In this document: positions 1 to 7,298 of the stretch, in pieces
How the letters are laid out: each line of letters opens with the position of its first letter
How positions within the stretch are numbered: the first letter of the stretch is position 1
DNA from: Streptomyces sp. NBC_00190
GTDB lineage: Bacteria; Actinomycetota; Actinomycetes; Streptomycetales; Streptomycetaceae
DNA length: 64,000 nucleotides
Direction: 5' to 3'
NCBI RefSeq assembly: GCF_036203305.1
Contig: NZ_CP108131.1
Span: 2,790,001 to 2,854,000 of the forward strand
Position numbers and translations under genes: made by a program
Notes under the pieces: model-generated
Told to the model about the DNA's origin: nothing
Seen by the model: only the letters and a program-made list of their open reading frames with translations
Databases searched by the model: none

Positions 1-267
1 CGCACCAATACGGCCGGATGGACGGTCACGGCGAACGAGACGTCGGGTGAGAGTTGGCTCGAAATCAAACCGTGCTTGCTGCGTCGAGGGCAGCTGGTCA
101 CCGTGACCCTGCTGATCGACGGCGACGAGAAGCCTGTACGGTGCACGCGATTTCCGCTCGTTGACGTGGAGGAGGCTTCCGTACCGCCCGGCTTGCGCTC
201 ACGGGCGCTGACAGACGCATTCGCGAACACTGTCCTCCAGATAGGCCCCTTCAGCATCGGACGCTAG
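1..267 (+). CDS. C-terminal part of a hypothetical protein (5' end outside window)
   Basis: An open frame runs from the first base of the window to the stop at 267 and encodes 88 residues with typical GC-rich codon use. It continues to the left, so no start is assigned; a TTG at 76 is possible but lacks a convincing ribosome site. The peptide has alternating beta-type stretches (LVTVTLLIDGDE) and no membrane segment. It is convergent with the minor capsid gene that ends at 309. I do not recognise the family. It may be another cargo gene on the plus strand, like those at 4754 and 9303. Confidence 0.45.
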   Translation, partial: RTNTAGWTVTANETSGESWLEIKPCLLRRGQLVTVTLLIDGDEKPVRCTRFPLVDVEEASVPPGLRSRALTDAFANTVLQIGPFSIGR

Positions 268-308
268 TCCACCTGCACATATCCGCACGCAGGGACCCCA
301 TCTAGGAC

Positions 309-1148
309 CTACAAAGGGTCAGCCATCTCCGCGTTCCTACCGGCCACGTCAGGGCGAGCGCCGAAGGACCGTCGGCAGCGCGGATGGGAGATAGGGAACT
401 CGGCTGCGTCCTCAACACTGCGGATGCTGCGGGCGGCCTTGTCGGGGTCCTGGTGGCTGACCCAGCCGCAGTCCATGCCGTCGAAGACCTCCACGTATCT
501 GACGCCGGCCTCACGGGTGCGGTTGAGGGTGCCCGCGTTGTAAGCCACCGCGCTCTTCGCCAGTGTTGCCGCCTCCGCCCACGCTCGGACCGGAACGCGG
601 GCTCCATTGCGGTAGACGACGTGAGCCAGCTGGTGATCGTCGCGGAGTCGGGCAGCCAGGTTCGCGGCCGCTTGCTTCGCGGTGACGTTTCCTGCGGTCA
701 GGAGCGGGACTTCGCGGCGTGCGGCTGCCCGGGCGGCGCGGTAGAACGCTGCGGCCATCCGCTCGGCCTCTTCGGACCGGCGGAGGAAGTCTGCGTAAGA
801 GTCGCTGGCCAGGCTTAGCAGCGCGTCTCGGTGGATCATCGTCCATGTGAACCGCGCGCCGAGCCGTGCGGCGGCCTGCTCGGCGCCTTGTTGGTAGAGG
901 TGTGGGAGCTGTCGGCGGACGAAGGCGACGGCCTCCGTGTCGGCCTCGCGACGGAACGCTTGGACGGCGCGCTTGAACTCCTCCAGTGTGAGCAGCACGA
1001 GGCGGCCGCGGGGCTGTTGCTCGAAGGTCTTGAGCACGCGTTCCTGCTGCGCGGCGAGTCGGTGCCAGGCTTCGTCGAGTACGGCCGCGACACGCTGAGC
1101 GACTTCGTCCGGGTCGCCGGGCACCAGCGGCGGCCAGTCGTACGCCAT
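309..1148 (-). CDS. Phage minor capsid / head morphogenesis protein
   Basis: The 279-residue product has a long helical N-terminal part (about residues 1-180) and a C-terminal module with the sequence DGMDCGWVSHQDPD followed by ISHPRCRRSF. This pairing of a DGxxC box with a later HPxCRR box is typical of the Mu F / SPP1 gp7 type head morphogenesis domain. Proteins of this family sit at the portal vertex and act in head assembly or DNA ejection. It starts with ATG at 1148, six bases after the stop of the 108-aa gene, and is the last head gene visible in the leftward late operon. The order capsid, small connector-like proteins, minor head protein fits a siphophage head module. Confidence 0.82.
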   Translation of the reverse strand: MAYDWPPLVPGDPDEVAQRVAAVLDEAWHRLAAQQERVLKTFEQQPRGRLVLLTLEEFKRAVQAFRREADTEAVAFVRRQLPHLYQQGAEQAAARLGARFTWTMIHRDALLSLASDSYADFLRRSEEAERMAAAFYRAARAAARREVPLLTAGNVTAKQAAANLAARLRDDHQLAHVVYRNGARVPVRAWAEAATLAKSAVAYNAGTLNRTREAGVRYVEVFDGMDCGWVSHQDPDKAARSIRSVEDAAEFPISHPRCRRSFGARPDVAGRNAEMADPL

Positions 1149-1153
1149 GGCGG

Positions 1154-1480
1154 CTACCGAGTCCGGCGGGCCGGTACGAGCGGCGCGGTGACCAGCTCGA
1201 TGCCTGGCTCGCCGGCGACTGGATCGTCAGGGGCCGAGGTGTCGGTGAGCGCGGCAAGCTGGCGTTCGAGGCCCTGGAGGTTGTTGCTCTGGTCGATGGT
1301 GACGACGCCGTCGACCGTCATCCGCAATGGTTCGGCCAGCAGGTTGGCGCGGCGTTCGGAGAGGACCTCGCGCGCGACCTCTCGGGCGCTGGCGAGTCGT
1401 GCGTAGCGGGCGGTGAGGCCGGTCTGGTCGGTGGTCGGCCCGAGCTGGGCGAGGAGCCAAGCGAGGACGGCGGGGTTCAC
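1154..1480 (-). CDS. Hypothetical head-module protein (108 aa)
   Basis: This small protein is mostly helical, with an N-terminal stretch MNPAVLAWLLAQLGP and a central segment rich in Arg, Ala and Glu. It lies in tight tandem between the 94-aa gene after the major capsid and the minor capsid gene. In tailed phages this position often holds head completion or head-tail connector proteins, so a structural role is likely by context. No motif was seen that identifies the family, so the role is inference only. The start ATG is at 1480. Confidence 0.6.
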   Translation of the reverse strand: MNPAVLAWLLAQLGPTTDQTGLTARYARLASAREVAREVLSERRANLLAEPLRMTVDGVVTIDQSNNLQGLERQLAALTDTSAPDDPVAGEPGIELVTAPLVPARRTR

Positions 1481-1546
1481 GGGCTCTCCCTACGTGCCCG
1501 GGGGACCGCCGCTCTTGGCGAGTCGGCGGTCCCAGTCGGGGTACGG

Positions 1547-1831
1547 CTACGTGGTGGCGGTCTTGCGCCGGCGCTGCGGAGTAGGCGCTGACTCCAGGTC
1601 GGCATCCGGCTCCGGCTCCGGATCGGACGTTTCGTCCGGGGCGAAGCCGAAGGGGGGCGGCCCCTCGCCCTCCGCCTGGTCCTCGGGCTCCGGCAGCACG
1701 CCGCCCTCCCAGGCGCCGGGGTTGGTGATCTCGGCAGCGAGTTCGAGTGCCGGTTCCTCGCCAGGCTCCAAGACCACCCACTCCCGGGTCGTCGGATGCT
1801 GGACGTGGACAGCGACAGAGAGGCGGGCCAT
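1547..1831 (-). CDS. Small acidic proline-rich protein directly after the major capsid gene
   Basis: The frame encodes 94 residues. The N-terminal half (MARLSVAVHVQHP, then EWVVLEPGEEPA) looks like a compact fold, while the C-terminal half is a low-complexity acidic Pro/Glu/Asp tail ending in RRRKTATT. Its ATG overlaps the stop of the major capsid gene (TGATG), so translation is probably coupled. Small proteins of this type after the capsid gene are common in Streptomyces phages. The role is unknown; a tail-terminal or connector-related function is possible. Confidence 0.7.
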   Translation of the reverse strand: MARLSVAVHVQHPTTREWVVLEPGEEPALELAAEITNPGAWEGGVLPEPEDQAEGEGPPPFGFAPDETSDPEPEPDADLESAPTPQRRRKTATT

Positions 1832-2886
1832 CAGATCACCTTCGCAACGATGTGGGCGTCCGGGGTGTGCAGGACCGGCATGCCGACAGCGGCGCCCTTG
1901 GTCCAAATCTGAACCGGGTCGTCCTGCGCGCCGCGGGTGATGATGATGCCTGGCCGGTCCTCCTTCGTGATCTCGGGGTTCGTACCCCGCGAAAGGGCGA
2001 GCGCCTCCGCCGTCACACCGAAGATGGTCTGGCCCCACTTGGAGCGGTCCGGGGGCAGCAGGATCCACCGGTCCTCGGGCAGCACCTTGGTCTGCACGCC
2101 GTCGACGCGGACCTGGCCCTTGTAGAACGTGACCGGCGGCAGACCGTAGTTGTCACGCACCACGTTGATCTGCTGCGGCGTGAGCGTCGCCGTCGGCGTG
2201 TTCGACGGGTTAACGCTGCCGTAGTAGGCGGCGCGGTAGGCGTTGTTGGCCGCAAGGAAAGAGAACGCCTTGCGGCTGGTCAGCACCATCTCCGGCGCCG
2301 GAGCACCCCGGTCGTCCAGGTACTGGATCCAGGCGAGCTCGTCCTTGATGGGGTCAGACGTCGGGTCGCTCCATAGCTTGGGGACGGTGGGCATGTTGCC
2401 CGCCGGAACGCCCCAGTCCACCTCGATCGTCAGGCCGTTCTCGGCGGCGAGGGTGAACTTGCCGTCGGTCAGCACGTCGCCCCATGCGAGTTCGATGCGG
2501 GAGCGGACGGCCTCGACGTGGCGCTCGGTGTCGTCGTAGAGCAGCTCGATCAGGCGGTCCTCGTCCGCACCGCGCGACGCCTCCAGGAGGATCTGCTCCT
2601 GCTCGCCGACGAGCAGCTTCTGGCCGAGCGGGGGCAGCATGCCCTCGCGGGTGGTCTGCCACGCCTCGCGGGTCGCGAACGGCACGGATGCGTCGAAGGC
2701 CCTGTACTTGGCGACGTTGACGTACCGGCCGTTGTCCTTGACCCGCCACTTCACCTCGTCCTGCTCCAAGGTTGGGATGATCCCGCCGACCTTGGAGAGC
2801 AGGTGGTCAGCCTGGGAGGGGATAGCGCGGGCGAAGGTGGTCAGGTCGTTGACCGAGACGTTCTTGATCAGGTCCTGAATGGTCAT
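1831..2886 (-). CDS. Major capsid protein (E family)
   Basis: The 351-residue product resembles the lambda gpE / phage major capsid protein E family: an N-terminal helical part, a central region with WGDVLTDGKF, and a C-terminal HK97-like core with the VRDNYGLPPVTFY and EDRWILLPP stretches. It would form the icosahedral shell. The start ATG at 2886 has GGAG six bases upstream. It follows the decoration protein gene with only a ten-base gap and precedes a coupled small gene. Length and neighbours (scaffold, decoration, capsid) match this family well. Confidence 0.9.
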   Translation of the reverse strand: MTIQDLIKNVSVNDLTTFARAIPSQADHLLSKVGGIIPTLEQDEVKWRVKDNGRYVNVAKYRAFDASVPFATREAWQTTREGMLPPLGQKLLVGEQEQILLEASRGADEDRLIELLYDDTERHVEAVRSRIELAWGDVLTDGKFTLAAENGLTIEVDWGVPAGNMPTVPKLWSDPTSDPIKDELAWIQYLDDRGAPAPEMVLTSRKAFSFLAANNAYRAAYYGSVNPSNTPTATLTPQQINVVRDNYGLPPVTFYKGQVRVDGVQTKVLPEDRWILLPPDRSKWGQTIFGVTAEALALSRGTNPEITKEDRPGIIITRGAQDDPVQIWTKGAAVGMPVLHTPDAHIVAKVI

Positions 2887-2896
2887 CGTCGTCTCC

Positions 2897-3313
2897 TCAC
2901 ACGAACCGGATCAGCGGGCCGGTCACCGACGCGGTGACCTTGGTGGTGTCGATGCCGCCGGGCACCTTCGCCGTGACGACCACGCCGTGCCACAGCAGCG
3001 GCGCGGGCACCTTCGCCGCCGACGGGGCGTACAGAGTCTCGGCGAACACGAAGCCCGCCAGGTTCTGGCGGCCGTCGGCGGCGGCCGGATCGAAGGACCC
3101 GTACAACCCAGAGGCGGCGATCTTCCCGACCGGCGCCCCCGACAGGACCCGGCCGTACGGCTGGCTGGTGTCGGTGGACGCCTGGATGTGCGCGGCGGCG
3201 AGCTTGGATACGTCGAGGGTGATCGTCTCGGTGGAGTCCGTGCCGTGCAGACTGCCGAGCCAGGACCGGTCAGCGGTGTACGACACCGACGTCGTGATGG
3301 GCTGGATGGTCAC
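2897..3313 (-). CDS. Head decoration protein
   Basis: The frame encodes 138 residues rich in Thr, Ser, Val and Gly, with a beta-rich pattern and a central segment AGFVFAETLYAP. The size, the position immediately upstream of an E-family capsid gene and the GVVVTAKVPGG stretch fit lambda gpD-like head decoration proteins, which trimerise on the capsid surface to stabilise it. I chose the GTG at 3313, which has GGAAGGA a short distance upstream; a much longer frame upstream overlaps the scaffold gene and is not coding. The gene is separated from the scaffold gene by about 130 bases. Confidence 0.78.
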   Translation of the reverse strand: MTIQPITTSVSYTADRSWLGSLHGTDSTETITLDVSKLAAAHIQASTDTSQPYGRVLSGAPVGKIAASGLYGSFDPAAADGRQNLAGFVFAETLYAPSAAKVPAPLLWHGVVVTAKVPGGIDTTKVTASVTGPLIRFV

Positions 3314-3443
3314 ATCCTGTCCTTCCGTGGGACGCGAAGCGGGGCAGGCGCACACCAGGGCGGTGGCGTCGTCCACGGAAGAACGGGGCGTGGTCCCCTG
3401 GTCCGGCTTGCCCGCCGGTAGGAGTGGCTGGCTGCCGGGCAGG

Positions 3444-4121
3444 TCAGCCGGTGACGAAGCCGCGGCGGCGGGCCATCTCCAGACCGGCGGCGCCCGGTCG
3501 CGACGGCAGTCCCCCACGGCTCGGCGGGCCCCCAGCGGGCGAACCTCCGGGCGCCGGCGGCGGGGTCTGCTGCCCGAACAGGCTCGGCCGTCGCTCCTTG
3601 AGCCGTTCCGCAACGGCGGTGACGGCGGCTTCGTCGGCTTCCGGCTGATCGGCGAGGGCCCGCTCGACGAGTACGACGGCGTCCGCCAGGTCCTCGCCGC
3701 TTGCACCCAGTCCGGCGAGCACGGCACGGCGGACCGCTGCCCTCTCCCGGGCCTCCGCGTCGGCGAGTCGCTGGCTGGCCTGCCGCTCCAGTTGGGCCGC
3801 CGCCTGCTCGCGGCGCTCGACCTCCGACAGCGCGGCCTGGTCCGCCTCGCGCTTCGTGGTGATGAACGCGCCGAGCGCCTCGGGGGTGTCGAAGCCAAGG
3901 TCACCCAGGAGCTTCTTTACTGCTGATCGGCCGCCCTGATTCTTCTCCCGGGCGAGGAGGCGGTTCAGGTCGTCCTGGGACACGGTCGGGGCCGGCGGAT
4001 CCGCCGGGTCCGCGGGATCGGCCGACGGGTCGTTCGGAGCAGCACCGAGAATCGGATAGATCGGGCGACCATCTCGGCGGTAGCCGACCGGCGCGAACGG
4101 CGAAGGGAGCGGGCGCGTCAT
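3444..4121 (-). CDS. Phage capsid scaffolding protein
   Basis: The 225-residue protein has a disordered Pro/Ala/Asp-rich N-terminus, a long charged coiled coil (about residues 65-180, rich in Glu, Arg, Ala and Gln) and a short basic C-terminal tail ending RRRGFVTG. This is the usual architecture of internal scaffolds, whose basic C-terminus contacts the capsid protein. The segment FDTPEALGAF near residue 80 also occurs in similar scaffold proteins. The ATG at 4121 has GAGG seven bases upstream. It is the first head gene after the inserted plus-strand cassette at 4754-6728, so its transcription may now need a local promoter. Confidence 0.8.
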   Translation of the reverse strand: MTRPLPSPFAPVGYRRDGRPIYPILGAAPNDPSADPADPADPPAPTVSQDDLNRLLAREKNQGGRSAVKKLLGDLGFDTPEALGAFITTKREADQAALSEVERREQAAAQLERQASQRLADAEARERAAVRRAVLAGLGASGEDLADAVVLVERALADQPEADEAAVTAVAERLKERRPSLFGQQTPPPAPGGSPAGGPPSRGGLPSRPGAAGLEMARRRGFVTG

Positions 4122-4753
4122 GCGTGAACCTCGTCAACGTCTCCAGCGCCCCCACGCCGTTGATCAGTCTAGCCGGCGCGGCGTCGCGGGCAGTTTCCTG
4201 TTCGGGCTGTTAGCGCAGAGCAGGGACGTGCTGACCAGGGGCGTAGCTCGCTCCGCCCCCGCCGCCCAGCTGGGGGGTGGTGCAATCCTGCGGCAGCCAC
4301 GTCCTGACCGCACCGGTACTCATGCCTCGACTGCGTCTAGATCTTGCCCAGCATGCCCGCTCAGGGCTCAGCGGTCAGCCGATGTCCCATGGGTGGTCGC
4401 GGCCGGGGCGGTCTGCGCACGCCATCGAACCGTGCTCGACTGCCATGTTCTCCAAGAGACCCTGAACCGCCCCCCGCTCCGGCAGGGGCCGTTCGCCTTC
4501 GTCTGTGGATTCCTGCCGTGTGCGACACCAGGCGTCGTGCAGGTAGGCACCGCGGCCAAAGCAGGCTCCTGCACCGTCGGTCAACCCCGCCTCAGTGGCG
4601 GTTGTGTCCACGCTATTGCCGCGTCGGGCGAGCCACTGGACCTCATGGAGTCCCACTCCACACGCAACCGCTCCTGGGGATTGGTTGCCCCTGCCTCCAC
4701 GGACGGGCTTGCACGAGATGCACACAGGAGTGATCAATGCCTAAATAGTTTAT
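4122..4753. other. 632-bp region without a convincing gene, upstream of the cargo cassette
   Basis: No frame here has a credible start, codon pattern and family signal together. A minus-strand frame of 120 codons (4375-4737) contains several cysteines but no recognisable fold. Just before the cassette, AGGAG at 4726-4730 precedes a three-codon frame, ATG-CCT-AAA-TAG, at 4737-4748, which ends five bases before the ATG at 4754. The region probably holds the promoter of the cassette and possibly the scar of its insertion. Confidence 0.5.
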
Positions 4754-5311
4754 ATGCGCGTCGATGTCCCCTTTGAGCAGGAAGATAAGCAGCGTCTTGG
4801 CGAGGCGCTTGGCTCACAAGCACAGGTCGATCGTTTTGCGACCCTTGTGGCGCGGGCGGGAGCGACTGAGGCCCTAGACCAGGCGACTGGAAAAGGTATG
4901 CCCACAACCTTCTCGGAGCTGCGATTCTTTCGCATCCGGTCGCTTTTTCGGGCTGGACTCAGCGTGAATGAGGCGGAGGGTGTCGTAACAGCATTGTTCA
5001 AGGTCTCATCTCCTTCGGCTAGGAAATATATCGACGATGCAATTTCTCGATTCGACATCGAGTTGAGGCCCTTCGTGGTGGAAGCGGTCAAGAAAGTAAT
5101 TGAAGATGAGCACCTAGCCAAATGGTCTGATGGCGCCTGGGAGATCTCGATGCCGTGCGAGGCGGTTCGGAAGTGGATGCACGAGCAAATCAGAAAGAGT
5201 AATAAGCCAAATCCTCACCGCTCGGATCGTGCCAGCGTATGGCGCTACCCGGACTCTAGCTATCAGCACTTGCGAGGCTTTTTTCAGCTTTCACCGAGGC
5301 CTCACCCATGA
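4754..5311 (+). CDS. Hypothetical helical protein, first gene of a three-gene cargo cassette
   Basis: The 185-residue product is predicted by eye to be mainly helical, with amphipathic stretches at about residues 55-90 (FFRIRSLFRAGLSVNEAEGV) and 95-125. It has no signal peptide, membrane segment or known catalytic motif. An in-frame stop at 4742 excludes a longer N-terminus, and no ribosome site lies directly before the ATG at 4754; the best one (AGGAG at 4726) serves a three-codon leader. The stop overlaps the next start (ATGA), so the two genes are coupled. It is AT-richer than the phage genes around it and points against them, which suggests recent acquisition. I do not recognise the family; by context it could be a sensor or regulator for the two proteins that follow. 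Confidence 0.75.
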   Translation: MRVDVPFEQEDKQRLGEALGSQAQVDRFATLVARAGATEALDQATGKGMPTTFSELRFFRIRSLFRAGLSVNEAEGVVTALFKVSSPSARKYIDDAISRFDIELRPFVVEAVKKVIEDEHLAKWSDGAWEISMPCEAVRKWMHEQIRKSNKPNPHRSDRASVWRYPDSSYQHLRGFFQLSPRPHP

Positions 5312-5718
5312 GCACCCTAAATGACGAAATAGTTGATGTCTTCAGCCTGGTTGGCCTGCTGCTGGTGTTTGTATTCGCATACTTTTCTGGAGTTTGGCAA
5401 CAAGCCGAATCAGAGATGGCGAAAAGGAAAGTGAGCGATAATTTCACACTGGAGGAAAGGAGGGACCTACTTCGACGGCAATTGTGGCTCATGATAGGGC
5501 TAAACGTGGTCATAGTGCTCATCGTCGCCATCTTGGCACCACTATTCATTGAGGTGTTAGGGAGGGTTAGCTTGGGAGCTCCGTTTGACGCCGTTCGCGC
5601 AGGCCTAATCCTTGTGATTACATTCCTCCTGGGTATGTTCATTTGCGTATGCATCATTTCCAAGAGGATCAATAACAAGGTGAATGAAATCAACGGATGG
5701 ATCACCGAAAACAAGTGA
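5308..5718 (+). CDS. Small membrane protein with three transmembrane segments (cassette gene 2)
   Basis: The 136-residue protein has three hydrophobic helices at about residues 11-28, 60-82 and 98-118, separated by a charged loop (residues 31-59) rich in Lys, Glu and Arg. It has no signal peptidase site. It starts at an ATG overlapping the stop of the previous gene by four bases, and its stop lies 17 bases before the likely start of the DUF4365 nuclease gene. The three genes therefore form one operon. Small multi-helix membrane proteins next to nucleases are frequent in abortive-infection modules, where they damage the membrane or anchor the nuclease; that role is inference. No family was recognised. 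Confidence 0.75.
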   Translation: MSTLNDEIVDVFSLVGLLLVFVFAYFSGVWQQAESEMAKRKVSDNFTLEERRDLLRRQLWLMIGLNVVIVLIVAILAPLFIEVLGRVSLGAPFDAVRAGLILVITFLLGMFICVCIISKRINNKVNEINGWITENK

Positions 5719-5735
5719 GCCCCAAGAGGCTCAAG

Positions 5736-6728
5736 ATGGTGACGCGTTCCGGCGCATTGGATCGGTGGAATATCGACATGCCGCGAATAACGGACGAGCA
5801 GGCAAGGGGCGATGCGGGTGAGCGGTGGTTCGTCGGGCAGCTCCCGAAAGGATGGTTCTTTCAGAGGCCGTCGACAGACTTGGGCGTCGACGGAATCGTG
5901 GTTGTAACGGAGCCTGGCATTCTGAACGGGCTGGAATTCAGGGTTCAGATTAAGACGTCAAAAAAATTCCCGAAGCGGGGGTCCAAGGTTGCCATTTCAG
6001 GCCTCAACCTGGAATCGGTACGCTATTGGTTCGCGAATCCTACTCCCCTACTCTTGGTCGCTTTCGAAGATTCAGTCAACACGGCATACTTCGGGTGGCA
6101 TGATGATGCCATCAGTGACCCGAAGGGTCAGTTGTCGTCTGGTCGCTCGACCCTGTCCGCTTACATCGATGTCCACGACGTGCTCTCCCTGGACGGCTGG
6201 AATTCGATCCGCAAGCGGCTTGAGGAACACTATGCTGCCATCCTCCAAGCCTTCTACGCGTCCGATGTCGCCGGATTCCTAGTCCCTACGCTTCACGAGC
6301 TTGCAACCGAGGTCAAATACCTCTTCTTTGCTCACTCAGCTAAGCACTGGGGCATGGAGGAGCGAACTGCCGACGAAGTAGCGCAGGGGGAGAGAACACT
6401 CACGCTCCTCGACTTCCGTACCCACTGCGATGTGATTCGCACCCTCCAGTCGCTGAATTCGAAACTCAAGCGGTTCCCGCGAGAACAAACCAGCATTGCC
6501 AACTTCACGGACGGGTACCGGGATGCAGTGTCGAGCTTCATTGAGGGGTTCAAGGAACTTCCTGAGAACCCCTCGCCCGACCAGGAGATTCGGGTTGATG
6601 CCGAACGCATGCGTCTCCTGAGACCTATGCTCATAGACGGACTCCTCCAAGTCATCCAGACCTTGTCGCAACCTGCAAAAGCCACTAATGCGACCCACAA
6701 GGGCTTCGACAGCGTCGGCATCGACTAG
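5736..6728 (+). CDS. DUF4365-type PD-(D/E)XK nuclease-like protein (cassette gene 3)
   Basis: The N-terminal 130 residues match the DUF4365 pattern: RITDEQARGDAGERWFVGQL, then LGVDGIVVV (Asp52) and EFRVQIKTSKKF (Glu67, Gln71, Lys73). This is the D...QxK form of a PD-(D/E)XK metal-dependent nuclease core. Residues 130-330 form a helical C-terminal extension I do not recognise. I prefer the ATG at 5736, preceded by AGAGG; an upstream ATG at 5697 would overlap the membrane gene. The gene ends two bases before the convergent gene at 6730. DUF4365 proteins are common in mobile islands and defence-associated loci, so a role in cutting invading or host DNA is plausible but untested. Confidence 0.8.
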   Translation: MVTRSGALDRWNIDMPRITDEQARGDAGERWFVGQLPKGWFFQRPSTDLGVDGIVVVTEPGILNGLEFRVQIKTSKKFPKRGSKVAISGLNLESVRYWFANPTPLLLVAFEDSVNTAYFGWHDDAISDPKGQLSSGRSTLSAYIDVHDVLSLDGWNSIRKRLEEHYAAILQAFYASDVAGFLVPTLHELATEVKYLFFAHSAKHWGMEERTADEVAQGERTLTLLDFRTHCDVIRTLQSLNSKLKRFPREQTSIANFTDGYRDAVSSFIEGFKELPENPSPDQEIRVDAERMRLLRPMLIDGLLQVIQTLSQPAKATNATHKGFDSVGID

Positions 6729-6729
6729 G

Positions 6730-7269
6730 TCAGCGTCGACCACTCGGCCTCATCCTGTGAGTGGAACCGTGGTCAGACGGCACAACCCCCATCTCCAGCC
6801 TGTCGGCATGCCGATTCGCCCACTCGTCCCTGGACGCGAGGTGCCACGGGATCTCCTCCTGGGTGGCGGGACGATCAAGGATGTGCCCGTAATCCAGCAT
6901 GTCCGGATCGTCCACGTCACAGAGGACGCACTTCGACTCGCAGGCAGCGAAGACAGCCGCCCTCAGCGCGCGGGGTACGTCCCTCTTCTTTGGCCACAGG
7001 GGAAGTTGGTCCCACTCCTCACCGGCTTCCAACAGTTTGACGAGTACCCGTTCCCCCGGGTGATCGGCTCTCACCTGTCGGTCGATGCCCAGCATCGCGT
7101 TGACGATCGACGGGAAGTGATCGCGCACCCTGACCACGTCGAGCACATCGCTGGTGACGCCATCTGACCATTCGCCTGACACGTGGAGAGTGACCATCTG
7201 GTCAAGCCCTTCACCCGTGGCATCGCCGCGGCGGACAGCGAACCGCAAGACTCGTGGTTCCTTCACCAC
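6730..7269 (-). CDS. HNH-like protein, possibly truncated by the adjacent cassette
   Basis: The 179-residue product begins at a GTG at 7269 with AGGGGGCAGGT upstream. Residues about 105-135 read like the first half of an HNH nuclease: ALRAAVFAACESKCVLCD followed by YGHI, with a CxxC zinc knuckle and the first His. The expected second half (N, then CxxCH) is missing; the frame instead ends in an Arg-rich tail directly against the end of the plus-strand cassette. The simplest reading is a homing-endonuclease-like gene whose 3' end was replaced when the cassette inserted, but a divergent intact protein cannot be excluded. It follows the portal gene in the leftward operon. Confidence 0.55.
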   Translation of the reverse strand: MVKEPRVLRFAVRRGDATGEGLDQMVTLHVSGEWSDGVTSDVLDVVRVRDHFPSIVNAMLGIDRQVRADHPGERVLVKLLEAGEEWDQLPLWPKKRDVPRALRAAVFAACESKCVLCDVDDPDMLDYGHILDRPATQEEIPWHLASRDEWANRHADRLEMGVVPSDHGSTHRMRPSGRR

Positions 7270-7298
7270 ACCTGCCCCCTTTGCCCTTTGGGGCGACT

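Noticed and set aside
4375..4737. Cys-containing 120-codon frame on the minus strand upstream of the cassette
   Set aside because: No ribosome site, no recognisable fold and irregular codon pattern; left as non-coding with low certainty.
4120..4776. 218-codon plus-strand frame before the cassette
   Set aside because: Composition is unlike a protein (scattered Arg/Cys/Pro), and it overlaps the scaffold start and the first cassette gene.
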